Shown here piece by piece: positions 22,116-31,654 of a DNA stretch of 52,864 bases. Origin of the DNA: an archaeon (GTDB lineage: Archaea > Nanobdellota > Nanobdellia > CSSed11-243R1); the NCBI GenBank assembly GCA_024277205.1, contig JAJRVP010000011.1, positions 1-52,864 on the forward strand. The letters are read 5' to 3'. The first letter of the stretch is position 1. Each line of letters starts with the position of its first letter. Made by a program: the position numbers and the translations under genes. Under the pieces are notes generated by a model, which had not been told where the DNA came from, searched no databases, and saw only the letters and a list, made by a program, of their open reading frames with translations.

Positions 22116-23678
22116 TTGGAATATACAGAAGAAGAAAAAATTGTTTTAAATCACTTTTTCACAAATTTAGATAAACCTGTTTTCTTTGTTAAAAATATGC
22201 ATCCAGAAGTTTGGGCATTAATGCAGGCAATGTATTCCCGCTCAAAAAAAGGATTGCGCCAAAATTTTCTTGAATTATTAAAACAAGATGAATCCAACTT
22301 TAAGGATATGGTTGAGATTCTAAAGAACAAAGAAGCCCAGATTAAAATGGATAATGCAATTAATAAAGCAATCAAATTTATGGATAAGTGGGTTCTTGGG
22401 TTTGGACATGCATCTGTTGCAGAGGGTGCAGTTATTGGAATCGGATTGGAAGGAGTTAGTATTTTAGCAACAAAAGTAATTGAAGATAACCGCCTTTCAT
22501 CTTTCATAGAAAAATCAACTCGATATGTCCATTTTGATAGAAATTCTTTTTACACAGATGAGAAGCTAAAAAATTCTGAATTTGGCGAAGAAGTTGAGAA
22601 TTTAATTAATGAACTTTTTGATTTTTATGAAAAACTCCAAGAACCTGTTTTAGAATATGTTAAAAAGATAGCGCCAATAAAACAAGGGCAATCTGAAAAA
22701 GCATGGGAAAGGGCTTGTGCTGCAAGAAGATTTGATGCAGTTAGATATATTTTGCCAGCTTGCACAATGACAAGTTTAGGTTGGACAGTTAATGCAAGAG
22801 AATTAGCGCATGGAATTAAAAAACTTCTTTCTCATCCAATAAATGAGATGCAAGTAATTGGGCAGATGTTAAAAGAAGAAGGAAAAAAAGTTTTGCCATC
22901 TTTGTTAAAATATGCAGATAAAAATGAATATATCTCTGAGACAGACAAGGAAATGTTTGAGCTTGTTAAGAATTACAAATTTGAACAAGGAGAGAATGTT
23001 CCTGTTAAATTGATTGCATATTCTTCCGATATCGACGACTTAGTTGTGGCTGCAATCATCTACAAATACTCAAATGCCTCCATGGAAGAAATACTTGAAA
23101 AAGTCAAAAAAATGGCAAAGGAAGAAAAAGAGAAAGTATTTGACAAATATTTGGAAAAGATGGGGCCTCACGATTGGCCAATGAGAGAACTTGAACATGT
23201 TTACTTCACTTGGGACATCTTAATGGATTTTGGTGCTTTTAGAGACTTGCAAAGGCATAGAATTTGCACTCAAACACCGCAATTAACAACAACATTCCAT
23301 GGGTATTCCATACCAAAAGATATAATTGATGCTGGATTTAAAGAAGAATTTGATGAGATAATGCAAAAAGCAGACAAACTATTTAGGAAAATTTATGAGA
23401 AATATCCTTATGAGGCGCAGTACATTGTGCCTCTTGCTTTTAAAAAGAGATATTTGATGACTGCAAATTTGAGGGAGATGTATCACTTGATTAAATTAAG
23501 AACAACACCACAGGCACACGAGTCATATAGAAACATTGCACGCCAGATGTTTATAATCTTGAAGGAAAAGTTCCCACTTTTGACAAAATACATGGTTTGC
23601 AACATGAGTGACGAAGAACTCGGCAGGTTAAAAGCAGAATTGCGTTTGGAAGAGAAGATTAAGAAGGGGTTGATTTAA
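22116..23678 (+). CDS. Tandem ThyX-like (FAD-dependent thymidylate synthase-like) protein
   Basis: A 520-residue protein with two ThyX-like halves. The first has GHASVAEGAVI and later EKSTRYVHF near residue 130; the second has the ThyX core DLQRHRICTQTPQ near residue 375 and a C-terminal TTPQAHESYRNIA. Normal ThyX is about 220-250 residues and has RHRxxSxNExSxR; here neither half keeps it fully, so activity as a thymidylate synthase is unsure. I chose the TTG preceded by GGGGTGA with 5 nt spacing over the GTG inside that site. It stands alone and is divergent from a membrane protein. Confidence 0.78.
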   Translation: MEYTEEEKIVLNHFFTNLDKPVFFVKNMHPEVWALMQAMYSRSKKGLRQNFLELLKQDESNFKDMVEILKNKEAQIKMDNAINKAIKFMDKWVLGFGHASVAEGAVIGIGLEGVSILATKVIEDNRLSSFIEKSTRYVHFDRNSFYTDEKLKNSEFGEEVENLINELFDFYEKLQEPVLEYVKKIAPIKQGQSEKAWERACAARRFDAVRYILPACTMTSLGWTVNARELAHGIKKLLSHPINEMQVIGQMLKEEGKKVLPSLLKYADKNEYISETDKEMFELVKNYKFEQGENVPVKLIAYSSDIDDLVVAAIIYKYSNASMEEILEKVKKMAKEEKEKVFDKYLEKMGPHDWPMRELEHVYFTWDILMDFGAFRDLQRHRICTQTPQLTTTFHGYSIPKDIIDAGFKEEFDEIMQKADKLFRKIYEKYPYEAQYIVPLAFKKRYLMTANLREMYHLIKLRTTPQAHESYRNIARQMFIILKEKFPLLTKYMVCNMSDEELGRLKAELRLEEKIKKGLI

Positions 23679-24298
23679 CCAATAACTACAATGTCTGAAT
23701 CAGGAGAATGAAATGCTCTTTTAAATTTTTCAAAATTAATTTTTAGATTTTTACCTAATAACGCATCATTGCAAATAAATCCTTCGTCATCATATCCTTT
23801 GATTAAAATAAAATGTCCTTTGTAACCTGCTTTTCCTGTGAGAACATTTCTGTTTACTGTGGCTATCACAAGTTTGTTTTTATTCAATTGCTCTTTAATG
23901 AATTCAACATCAACCTCTTTCTTTTCAAAAAGATTATTGGATAAGACATATTCAACAGCGCTGTCGTAATTGTCAACATCATATTCATCCCTTTCTTCTT
24001 CATTGTTTAAATCCATATTGGCAATTTTTTTGAAATATTCTGCATCATTGCCTATTTTTCTTATTGGAACATTGCTATAATACTTTACAGGTATTTTAAG
24101 TTGGTGAAAAAATCGAGTGATATAAACTTCAAAAAACCACGTTTTTGGTTTATATCTTAGCATAGAATATAATTCTGAAAATGAAATTGGCTTGTCAGGT
24201 TTAAAATACTTATAGACCATCATAACAGTAGGTGGTCCTTGACACGAAGCGTATCTTTCTTCTTTATCTTCAACAAAAGGAACATTTTTGATTATCAT
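23675..24298 (-). CDS. C39-like papain-fold peptidase or related protein
   Basis: A 207-residue protein with the pattern of C39-like cysteine proteases: a cysteine early (YASCQGPPTVMMVYKYF, similar to the usual CGP segment) and a late histidine and aspartate in GHFILIKGYDDEGFICND. These three are consistent with a Cys-His-Asp catalytic site. No signal peptide or transporter domain is present, so it is unlike bacteriocin-processing ABC proteins and probably cytosolic. It precedes a 2-bp gap to glyA. Role unknown. Confidence 0.7.
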   Translation of the reverse strand: MIIKNVPFVEDKEERYASCQGPPTVMMVYKYFKPDKPISFSELYSMLRYKPKTWFFEVYITRFFHQLKIPVKYYSNVPIRKIGNDAEYFKKIANMDLNNEEERDEYDVDNYDSAVEYVLSNNLFEKKEVDVEFIKEQLNKNKLVIATVNRNVLTGKAGYKGHFILIKGYDDEGFICNDALLGKNLKINFEKFKRAFHSPDSDIVVIG

Positions 24299-24300
24299 TT

Positions 24301-25611
24301 TTAGTAAAACTTAAACTTTTCACACAATTCTTTAACTTCTTGTTTGATTTTCTTTTGAAGCTCTTCGTTTTCATAATCATTGATTATTTGAGAAATCCAT
24401 TCGCCAATTATTTTCATTTCTTCTTCTTTCATTCCGCGAGTTGTTAAAACAGGAGTTCCAATTCTTAATCCAGATGGCTTAAATGGTGTTGAAGGATCAT
24501 AAGGAATTGTATTCATATTTGTAACTATTCCTGCATTTTCAAGAGCAACTGCAACTTGTTTTCCAATCCCAATTTCAATTGGTGTCAAATCAATTAAAAT
24601 CAAATGATTGTCTGTGCCACCTGTCACAAGTTTTATCCCATTATCCATCAACGTTTCAGCAAGTACCTTAGCATTTTTTACAATTTGATGAGCATATTCT
24701 TTAAACTCTGGTTTCATTGCTTCTGAAAATGCAATTGCTTTTGCTGCAATTACATGCTGGTGTGGTCCACCTTGTAATCCTGGAAAAACAGCCCTATCGA
24801 TTTTCAACGCAAGATTTTTTTCTCGCTTTGCTTGTTTTTCATCTAAACCTTCTACATTAGCAAGTCTATCCTCTTTTTTACAAAGAATTAAAGCACCCCT
24901 CGGCCCTCTTAATGTTTTGTGAGTAGTAGTCATAACAACATCTGTAAATGGAAGTGGAGAAGGATGAGCACCGCCGACAATTAAACCAGCAATGTGAGAA
25001 ATATCTGCCATTGAATACGCACCAACTTCTAAAGCAATTTCATGAAATTCTTTAAATGGAATTGTTCTTGGATAAGCAGTATATCCACTGATAATTAATT
25101 TTGGTTTTTCTTTTATTGCAAGTTTTCTTATTTCATCCATATTAAGCATCCCAGTTTCTTTGTCAACAACATAAGGATATGATTTGTAAAACTTTGCAGA
25201 GAAATTTACAGTGTGTCCATGAGTTAAATGCCCACCCATGTCAAGTCGCATACCCATTATTTTATCTCCTGGTTTTAAAAGAGCATAATAGATTGCTGCG
25301 TTTGCAGGACTTCCAGAATAAGGTTGAACATTTGCATGCTCTGCTCCAAAAAGTTTTTTTGCTCTTTCAATTGCAATTGTTTCGATTTCATCAACATTTG
25401 CCATACCTTGATAATATCTTTTTCTTGGATAACCTTCTGCATATTTATTTGTTAAAAGACTGCCTGTTGCTTCAAGAATAGCTTTTGAAACATAGTTTTC
25501 AGAAGGAATCATATTAAGAACAGATTTTTGCCTTTCAACTTCTGATTGAATGAGTTGATATATTTCAGAATCGCATTTGGCTATGCTCTCGTAGGTTATA
25601 TTTTCACTCAT
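24301..25611 (-). CDS. glyA: Serine hydroxymethyltransferase
   Basis: A 436-residue PLP enzyme with the family landmarks: NKYAEGYPRKRYYQG near the N-terminus, DISHIAG around residue 200 and the PLP lysine in TTTHKTLRGPRG. It converts serine and tetrahydropterin to glycine and the methylene carrier. The length is normal. It overlaps the MCM gene stop by 4 bp (ATGA type), so it is read from the same message. The one-carbon unit could feed thymidylate synthesis by the nearby ThyX-like protein, although that link is inference. Confidence 0.96.
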   Translation of the reverse strand: MSENITYESIAKCDSEIYQLIQSEVERQKSVLNMIPSENYVSKAILEATGSLLTNKYAEGYPRKRYYQGMANVDEIETIAIERAKKLFGAEHANVQPYSGSPANAAIYYALLKPGDKIMGMRLDMGGHLTHGHTVNFSAKFYKSYPYVVDKETGMLNMDEIRKLAIKEKPKLIISGYTAYPRTIPFKEFHEIALEVGAYSMADISHIAGLIVGGAHPSPLPFTDVVMTTTHKTLRGPRGALILCKKEDRLANVEGLDEKQAKREKNLALKIDRAVFPGLQGGPHQHVIAAKAIAFSEAMKPEFKEYAHQIVKNAKVLAETLMDNGIKLVTGGTDNHLILIDLTPIEIGIGKQVAVALENAGIVTNMNTIPYDPSTPFKPSGLRIGTPVLTTRGMKEEEMKIIGEWISQIINDYENEELQKKIKQEVKELCEKFKFY

Positions 25612-27650
25612 CTTGGCATTCTCCTTAACACACCATGCTTTGGCTCAAATAATTCACCTTCTCTTTTCATCTTTTCAATTATTTCTTCAATTTTAGATTC
25701 TTCAAGCCCTTTTTCTTTTGCAGCATCAATTACATCAGCAAGAGGGACATTTGCCCCATATTTTGCTTCAAGTTCTCTAATGATTTCGCGCATCATAATT
25801 ATTCTGCTTCTTTGGGATGTAGTAATGCCTGTAACAATTCTATCAATGTCTAGCTCACCAGTTTCAGTATCCATCCCAACTTTTTGAAGGCAGTATCTCA
25901 TAATTCTTATTGCTCTTCTTGCATCTTTTCCCTCAACAACATTACTAAGTCTAATCCGTGCAGAAGCCTGAGCAAGTCTTACCATTGCTTCTAATTGTCT
26001 TGCAGAAATTGGAATTGGTCTAATTCCTTCTTCTTCACCCTTTTTCCTTTGCGAACGTAAATTAACAAAAAATGATTTTATCTCCAACATGGCATCCGAA
26101 GATAATTTTGGTTTGCAATATCTTTTTGCATAGGCAATATATTTTCTCATTATTTCTGGTGCAATTTCTGGAACTAATTCTTCAGGCTTGCTGAATGAAG
26201 ACAGAATGTGGTCTGCTAATTTTTCATCTTTTTCCTTATTAGGAATATCTCTAATTGGAAATATTAAATCAAACCTTGAAATTAATGTTGGTGGCATATC
26301 TATCTGATCTGCTATTGCTATGTATGGATCAAACCTTCCAAGTTTTGGATTTGCAGCAGCAAGTATTGTTGTTTCTGCTTTTAGAGTAGAATGAATATTT
26401 GCTTTTGCAATTGTAATTGTCTGCTGCTCCATAGCTTCGTGCATTGCAACTCTATCTTCTTTTTCCATTTTATCTATCTCATCTACACAACAAATCCCTT
26501 TATTTGCAAGTACAATTGCACCAGCTTCAAGAGACCACCCTCTTAGAAATTCGTCTTTAACAACAGAAGCAGTAAGCCCCGCCCCACTTGCTCCTTTTCC
26601 AGAGACATAACGTGCTTTTGGAGCAATTGATGCAACATATTTTAGCATTTGGGATTTTGCTACACCTGGGTCTCCGACAAGAAGGATATGGATATCTCCC
26701 CTAACTTTTGTTTTGTCAGGCCTTTCTGTTTTAACCCCACCAAACAATTGTAATACAATTGCTTCTTTAATGGATTCATATCCAAAAATGCTTGGTGCAA
26801 TAGAATTAATAAGTTTTTTATCAATCAAAGGATCTTGAGACATTTCTTTAATTATTTTTTTATCTTCAGGTGTTAGTTCTAAATCTTCAAATTCTTTTTC
26901 AGAAGGTTCAATATTATTTGCTTGCATTATTAAATCAAACCTTGTGCTTTTAGAACCCCTATCTACTATTGGAATTTCTTTAATAATACCAGTAACAACA
27001 ACGCGAGTTCCTGGTGAAGTTTTCTTTTCAATTTTTGGTTCAACTAAATCTTCTGTTAAAAATATACTAAGTCTTCTTGGTTGGGCTTCTGTTAAAAGTT
27101 GTTCAGGCGATTCTTCAACTACAATTCTTTGAGTATCAACAAGCTTTTTATCAACTAGTTTAAATCTTCCTTTTCTACCACAAGAACACATTGTTGGCTC
27201 TTTAACAGTATTTTCTGTTTGTTTCATATCAATTTGGGTTCCACAAACAGGACATTCAAATGTTATAACTGTTGAAACAGGCCTAACATCTGAAGCTTGC
27301 CTTATCAAACCTTCAATCGAGATTAGTTTGTTTATATGTTTGCTTCGGATATCCCTTATCAAGATTCTAAGATTTTCTGGAAGATTGCAAAACCTTATGT
27401 TTAACTGCACCTCAGAAGCCATCTCAATTCTTCTTAATGCAGTTTGAAAAAGTTTAATTGCATCTTCTGGACTTTCCAAAAGAAAATCAGTTAATTCTGG
27501 ATCAAATTTATCTAATTCTCTAAAATCAATTACAAGAGAATGTCTGCCCTCATTTATTACTCTACTTAACTCTACTAAGTATTGTTTAGAAATAAATTCT
27601 TCAAACTTTTCAATTATTCCTTCTTCAAAACTAATAGCTTTACTATCCAT
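25608..27650 (-). CDS. mcm: Replicative helicase MCM
   Basis: A 680-residue MCM with the full layout: N-terminal domain with a zinc ribbon (CPVCG and CSCG pairs) and OB fold, AAA+ domain with Walker A GDPGVAKS and Walker B CVDEIDKM, arginine finger SRFDL, and C-terminal winged helix. It forms the hexameric 3'-5' helicase that opens DNA at the fork. No intein was found at the Walker A loop, a common insertion site. It overlaps glyA and follows the TBP gene by about 50 bp. Confidence 0.97.
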   Translation of the reverse strand: MDSKAISFEEGIIEKFEEFISKQYLVELSRVINEGRHSLVIDFRELDKFDPELTDFLLESPEDAIKLFQTALRRIEMASEVQLNIRFCNLPENLRILIRDIRSKHINKLISIEGLIRQASDVRPVSTVITFECPVCGTQIDMKQTENTVKEPTMCSCGRKGRFKLVDKKLVDTQRIVVEESPEQLLTEAQPRRLSIFLTEDLVEPKIEKKTSPGTRVVVTGIIKEIPIVDRGSKSTRFDLIMQANNIEPSEKEFEDLELTPEDKKIIKEMSQDPLIDKKLINSIAPSIFGYESIKEAIVLQLFGGVKTERPDKTKVRGDIHILLVGDPGVAKSQMLKYVASIAPKARYVSGKGASGAGLTASVVKDEFLRGWSLEAGAIVLANKGICCVDEIDKMEKEDRVAMHEAMEQQTITIAKANIHSTLKAETTILAAANPKLGRFDPYIAIADQIDMPPTLISRFDLIFPIRDIPNKEKDEKLADHILSSFSKPEELVPEIAPEIMRKYIAYAKRYCKPKLSSDAMLEIKSFFVNLRSQRKKGEEEGIRPIPISARQLEAMVRLAQASARIRLSNVVEGKDARRAIRIMRYCLQKVGMDTETGELDIDRIVTGITTSQRSRIIMMREIIRELEAKYGANVPLADVIDAAKEKGLEESKIEEIIEKMKREGELFEPKHGVLRRMPR

Positions 27651-27698
27651 AGTATAACCCTTACCTTAATTCAGACAATTTGTCTTCTGGTAAGAAAA

Positions 27699-28340
27699 TT
27701 ACTTATTTAATTTTTTAAGAGTTTTAACTAATTTAGTAACTGCATCTTTTATTTCTTTTTCGTTTTTGGCACCAGTACAAACAATTTTACCAGTTCCAAA
27801 TAACAAGAATGTTATATGGGAATTTGGAACTTTATATACAAGCCCTGGAAATTGTTCTGGCTCATACTCTGCATTTTCTAGTTTAAATGCGAGTCTATCC
27901 AGATTTAGTTTCATGTTTACGTCTCCAGAAGCAACCATGTTTTGTATTGTAATGTCTGGTTTTTTGCGGATATTAATCTTAACTTTTTTCAATTCTTTAA
28001 TAATCATTTTTACCGTTTCACCCACTTCTGCTTCTGATTTGGCACCAGTACAAACAATTTTACCAGAAGAGAATATAAGTGCTGTTTTTCCTTTTGCAAG
28101 TCTTAAAACTAATCCTGGAAATTGTTCAGGATTATATTCTGTATTTGGTAGTGTTATTGTAACCTTTTCTAAGGGTATATCGTGGTGCAGACTTGCAGAA
28201 GCAACAACATTTTGGATTTCAACATTGTATTGAGAAGATATTCTTTTTGAAGTTTTTTTAGGGGTGCTTTTTTTCACACCTTTTTTAGTTTTTTTAGAAG
28301 GTTCTTTTGTAGATTTTTTACGTTTTACTTTTTTAGCCAT
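27699..28340 (-). CDS. tbp: TATA-binding protein with basic N-terminal tail
   Basis: A 213-residue TBP. The two symmetrical repeats of the saddle are clear: VEIQNVVASASL to KIVCTGAKSE and ITIQNMVASGDV to KIVCTGAKNE, both with FPGLV. The ATG follows GGTGAT; longer readings would run into ileS. The first 37 residues (KKVKRKKSTKEPSKK and on) are almost entirely Lys, Ser and Thr, whereas most archaeal TBPs start directly with the fold. The tail may give extra DNA contacts or protein binding. The gene lies after ileS on the same strand. Confidence 0.96.
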   Translation of the reverse strand: MAKKVKRKKSTKEPSKKTKKGVKKSTPKKTSKRISSQYNVEIQNVVASASLHHDIPLEKVTITLPNTEYNPEQFPGLVLRLAKGKTALIFSSGKIVCTGAKSEAEVGETVKMIIKELKKVKINIRKKPDITIQNMVASGDVNMKLNLDRLAFKLENAEYEPEQFPGLVYKVPNSHITFLLFGTGKIVCTGAKNEKEIKDAVTKLVKTLKKLNK

Positions 28341-28401
28341 TTTATCACCAGAAAATTTGCTGTTGTATAAAGTAGAGCAAACTTTATAAAACTTTTTTAA
28401 A

Positions 28402-28434
28402 GATTCTTGGTGCAGCTTCTTTCTAAGAAGGTGC
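28402..28434 (-). repeat. Orphan intron-like core in the ileS 3' end
   Basis: Directly after the ileS stop the RNA reads CACCTTCTT, AGAAAGAAG, spacer CTGCACC, AAGAATC. This is the same core as in the tRNA introns, but without the closing GGTG. No exon/intron pairing is visible. It could be a relic insertion or a 3' hairpin for termination or stability. Confidence 0.6.
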
Positions 28435-28437
28435 TTA

Positions 28438-31400
28438 TTATGCGGGGTTAAGTCCAATTGCTATTTCATTTCCCTTAACACTTACTTTTATATTTGCTTT
28501 TTCAGATGTTTCTTTGCCAATTTTTAACATTATAACTGTTCCAGTTCTTTGTTCAATTTCATCAACATATTGTTCAATCATTTCTTTCAATTCCTTATCT
28601 AATGCAACCACGGCTTTTGCTTTATCTGTTTTTTGAAGTTTTAGTTCTTTTCTTAAGTCCTGAATTCTTCTTATTATTTCACGAGCAAAGCCTTCTGCTA
28701 AAAGTTCTTTTGTTTGCTTTAAATCCAAATATAAATTCCCATAGTCAAAATTAGAACCACCCCATTTTTGTGGCAATTCTTCTTCAATGTATATCTCTTC
28801 TGGTGTTACCTCGTATTTTTCTTCGTCAACTTCAATAACTACTTTTCCATCATTATCCAATTTTGACTTTACTGCTTCGGGGCTCATTTGTATTAATGTA
28901 CCAACAATTTTGGGCACCTTTTCTTTGAATTTTTTAGCAAGTTTGTTATGATGGACTTTGATTTGTAATTTTACCCATTCTGGTTTTCTGTCTATAATTT
29001 CTATTTCTTTGACATTGCATTGCTTTAGAATTATTTCTTTTGCAAGTTCAATAGCATAAGCTTTGTCTTTTGTATAGATTAATACTTTGCTTAAAGGCCA
29101 TCTTACTCCAATTCCTTTTTTATCTCTTATAGAAAGAATTGCAGTTATTACATCATTGGCAATTTCAATGCTTTCTTCTATTTCTTCATTTATCATCTCT
29201 TCATTTACACTTGGCCAATCAAAAAGTTGAATAGATTCTTCTTTAAGTTTGAAAATAGATTTTAAATTTTGATACATTTTTTCAGATATGAATGGCGCAA
29301 CTGTTCCAAACATTTTTAGTGTGGTAAGCAAACTTTCAAAAAGAGTAAAGGCAATTACTTCTTTTTCTTGTTTTGAACCAATTACAGATTTATCTCTCAC
29401 AGATTTGATATAAAACCTACTTATGTCAAGGAATAATTTTTCAATTTCTCCAGGAACATCATTTAATTTGTAAGAATCATAATATTCACTAACTTTTTTC
29501 AAAGTATTATTCGTTCTTGATAGGATGTATTTTTCTTCAAGTCCAAGCCCAGGATTTTTAGGAATCTTAAGTCTATTTGTTTTAACAAAATCAATTAAAA
29601 AATTACATATATTCCAGAGAATTGTTAAATTTCTAAATTTAACTTTGATGTCTTTGAAATTGTAATTCATATCAACTCCAGGTTGGGCAGAACCCATCAT
29701 ATAATATCTTACAGTATCAGTGCCATATTTATCCACAACTTCATAAGGATCAATTATATTTCCTAAACTTTTTGACATTTTTCTGCCAGCAGCATCATTA
29801 ACCCAACCCGTCATATAACAATTTTTAAATGGAAGCCCCAATCTAGTAACTCCTGCAGTATCAAATAAAAGATTAAACCACCCTCTAATTTGTTCTTTTG
29901 CTTCAAGAATAAAATCAGCTGGCCAATACTTTTCAAATAAATCTCTTCTTTGTGGAAAATAAAGAGATATCCAAGAAGTACATCCTGCATCAAGCCAGAC
30001 ATCAGCAATGTCAGGGATTCTCTTCATTGTTCCTTTGCATTTTTCGCATTTGAATGTGATTTCATCTATCCACGGTTTATGCATATTTTTTGGTTTTTTA
30101 CCAGAAAGTTTTTTCAACTCATCAAGAGAACCAACCACAATAAAATGTCCGCAAGAATCACATTTCCAGATTGGAATTGGGGTTCCCCAATATCTTTGTC
30201 TAGTTATTCCAATATCTTTTAGATTTGCGAGCCAATTGTCAAATGTCTTTTCACCAGCCCATTTTGGAATCCAATTCACCTGTTTATTCCATTCCCTTAA
30301 CTTGTCTTTTATTTTTTCAACTGCAAAAAACCATTGTTTTGTTGTTCTAAATATAACCGGTGCTTTTGAACGCTCATGAAACGGATATTCATGTTTATAT
30401 TTTACTCTTGCAACAAGAGCACCAATTTTCTTAAAATGTTCAATGAATTTTTTGTCATCAAATCTTGCTCTTAATCCTTTAAATTCACCCATTTTGTCAG
30501 AGAAGTAACCTTTTGAATCAACTTCATTAAAAGCAGGAAGCCCATACTTTTTTCCAACTTCTTGGTCTTCAGGTCCACAACCAGGTGCACAATGAACTAA
30601 TCCTGTTCCAGATTCTGTATCAACATATTCTTCAGAAAGCAAAACTTTGAATGCCCACTTATATTTCTTTTTCAATTCTTTTAAAACAGGCACTTCTTTT
30701 TCAAGCAAAGGTTCATATTCTAAACCTTCAAGTTCTTTTCCTTTAACTTCTTTTATTGGTTTTAATTCTATTTTTGAAACTTTTGAGATTTCATTTAATA
30801 AATCTTTTGCTACGATCCATGTTTCTCCATCTGCTTTTGCATAAACATAAGTTATATTTGGATTTGCCATTACAGCAAGATTGTGAGGAATTGTCCATGG
30901 AGTGGTTGTCCAAATTATTAAGTATGTGTCTTTTTCACTCTTAACTTTGAATTTAAGGTAAACCGAGTCATCAGTTACTTCTTTGTATTCAAGCTCGTGT
31001 TTTGCAGCAACAGTTTCGCTTTCAGGACACCAAGCCATTACTTTTTCTCCTTCATAAAGGAATCCATTTTCCCACGCTTTTTTAATACCCCACCAAACAC
31101 CTTCCATGAATTCTGATTTAATAGGTTGATAAGCATTTTTGTGGTCAAACCACACACCCCATCTGACGTAATCTTCTGTCATTTTTTCCATTGTTTCTTT
31201 TGAGAATTTTTCACACTCTTTTACAAATTTATCAACACCATAAGCTTCTATATCATCCTTTGTTTTTAGCCCAAGCTTTGCCATGACTTTTCTGGAAGTT
31301 GGAAGTCCATGCATATCCCAACCCCCACGGTCCCAAACATCAAAGCCTTTCATTCGTTTATACCTAAACAAAGGGTCTTTAAGAGAAGCATAATTCCAGA

Positions 31401-31560
31401 AATGCCCTACATGGAATTTTCCAGAGGTATATGGAGGTCCACATAACCAATAAAATTTTGGACCTTTCTTTCCTTTAGCTTTTTGCTTTTCATATATTCT
31501 TTTTTTTAGCCAAAAATTGAGTACTTCTTCTTCAACTTTTGTTGGGGCATACGGTTCCAT
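28438..31560 (-). CDS. ileS: Isoleucyl-tRNA synthetase
   Basis: A 1040-residue class I synthetase. HVGH in SGKFHVGHFWN near the N-terminus is the HIGH motif and KMSKSLGN is the KMSKS loop. The CP1 editing domain lies in between (TWTTPWT-type region), zinc-binding cysteines appear at CDSCG and CEKCKG, and the anticodon-binding C-terminal domain is complete. The ATG (MEPYAPTK) follows GGTGATTGT. It must recognise the UAU-anticodon tRNA-Ile encoded at 7.6 kb as well as any GAU species. Confidence 0.97.
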   Translation of the reverse strand: MEPYAPTKVEEEVLNFWLKKRIYEKQKAKGKKGPKFYWLCGPPYTSGKFHVGHFWNYASLKDPLFRYKRMKGFDVWDRGGWDMHGLPTSRKVMAKLGLKTKDDIEAYGVDKFVKECEKFSKETMEKMTEDYVRWGVWFDHKNAYQPIKSEFMEGVWWGIKKAWENGFLYEGEKVMAWCPESETVAAKHELEYKEVTDDSVYLKFKVKSEKDTYLIIWTTTPWTIPHNLAVMANPNITYVYAKADGETWIVAKDLLNEISKVSKIELKPIKEVKGKELEGLEYEPLLEKEVPVLKELKKKYKWAFKVLLSEEYVDTESGTGLVHCAPGCGPEDQEVGKKYGLPAFNEVDSKGYFSDKMGEFKGLRARFDDKKFIEHFKKIGALVARVKYKHEYPFHERSKAPVIFRTTKQWFFAVEKIKDKLREWNKQVNWIPKWAGEKTFDNWLANLKDIGITRQRYWGTPIPIWKCDSCGHFIVVGSLDELKKLSGKKPKNMHKPWIDEITFKCEKCKGTMKRIPDIADVWLDAGCTSWISLYFPQRRDLFEKYWPADFILEAKEQIRGWFNLLFDTAGVTRLGLPFKNCYMTGWVNDAAGRKMSKSLGNIIDPYEVVDKYGTDTVRYYMMGSAQPGVDMNYNFKDIKVKFRNLTILWNICNFLIDFVKTNRLKIPKNPGLGLEEKYILSRTNNTLKKVSEYYDSYKLNDVPGEIEKLFLDISRFYIKSVRDKSVIGSKQEKEVIAFTLFESLLTTLKMFGTVAPFISEKMYQNLKSIFKLKEESIQLFDWPSVNEEMINEEIEESIEIANDVITAILSIRDKKGIGVRWPLSKVLIYTKDKAYAIELAKEIILKQCNVKEIEIIDRKPEWVKLQIKVHHNKLAKKFKEKVPKIVGTLIQMSPEAVKSKLDNDGKVVIEVDEEKYEVTPEEIYIEEELPQKWGGSNFDYGNLYLDLKQTKELLAEGFAREIIRRIQDLRKELKLQKTDKAKAVVALDKELKEMIEQYVDEIEQRTGTVIMLKIGKETSEKANIKVSVKGNEIAIGLNPA

Positions 31561-31654
31561 ACAATCACCAAAATACTTAAATTCTATAAAGATTTCCATT
31601 CATTTATAATGCTTGCGTAAAAGTTTTAATTAATTGAATTTTTCATTAATTATC

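Noticed and set aside
25608-27650. Intein in MCM
   Set aside because: Walker A to Walker B spacing and total length are normal; no splicing motifs are present.
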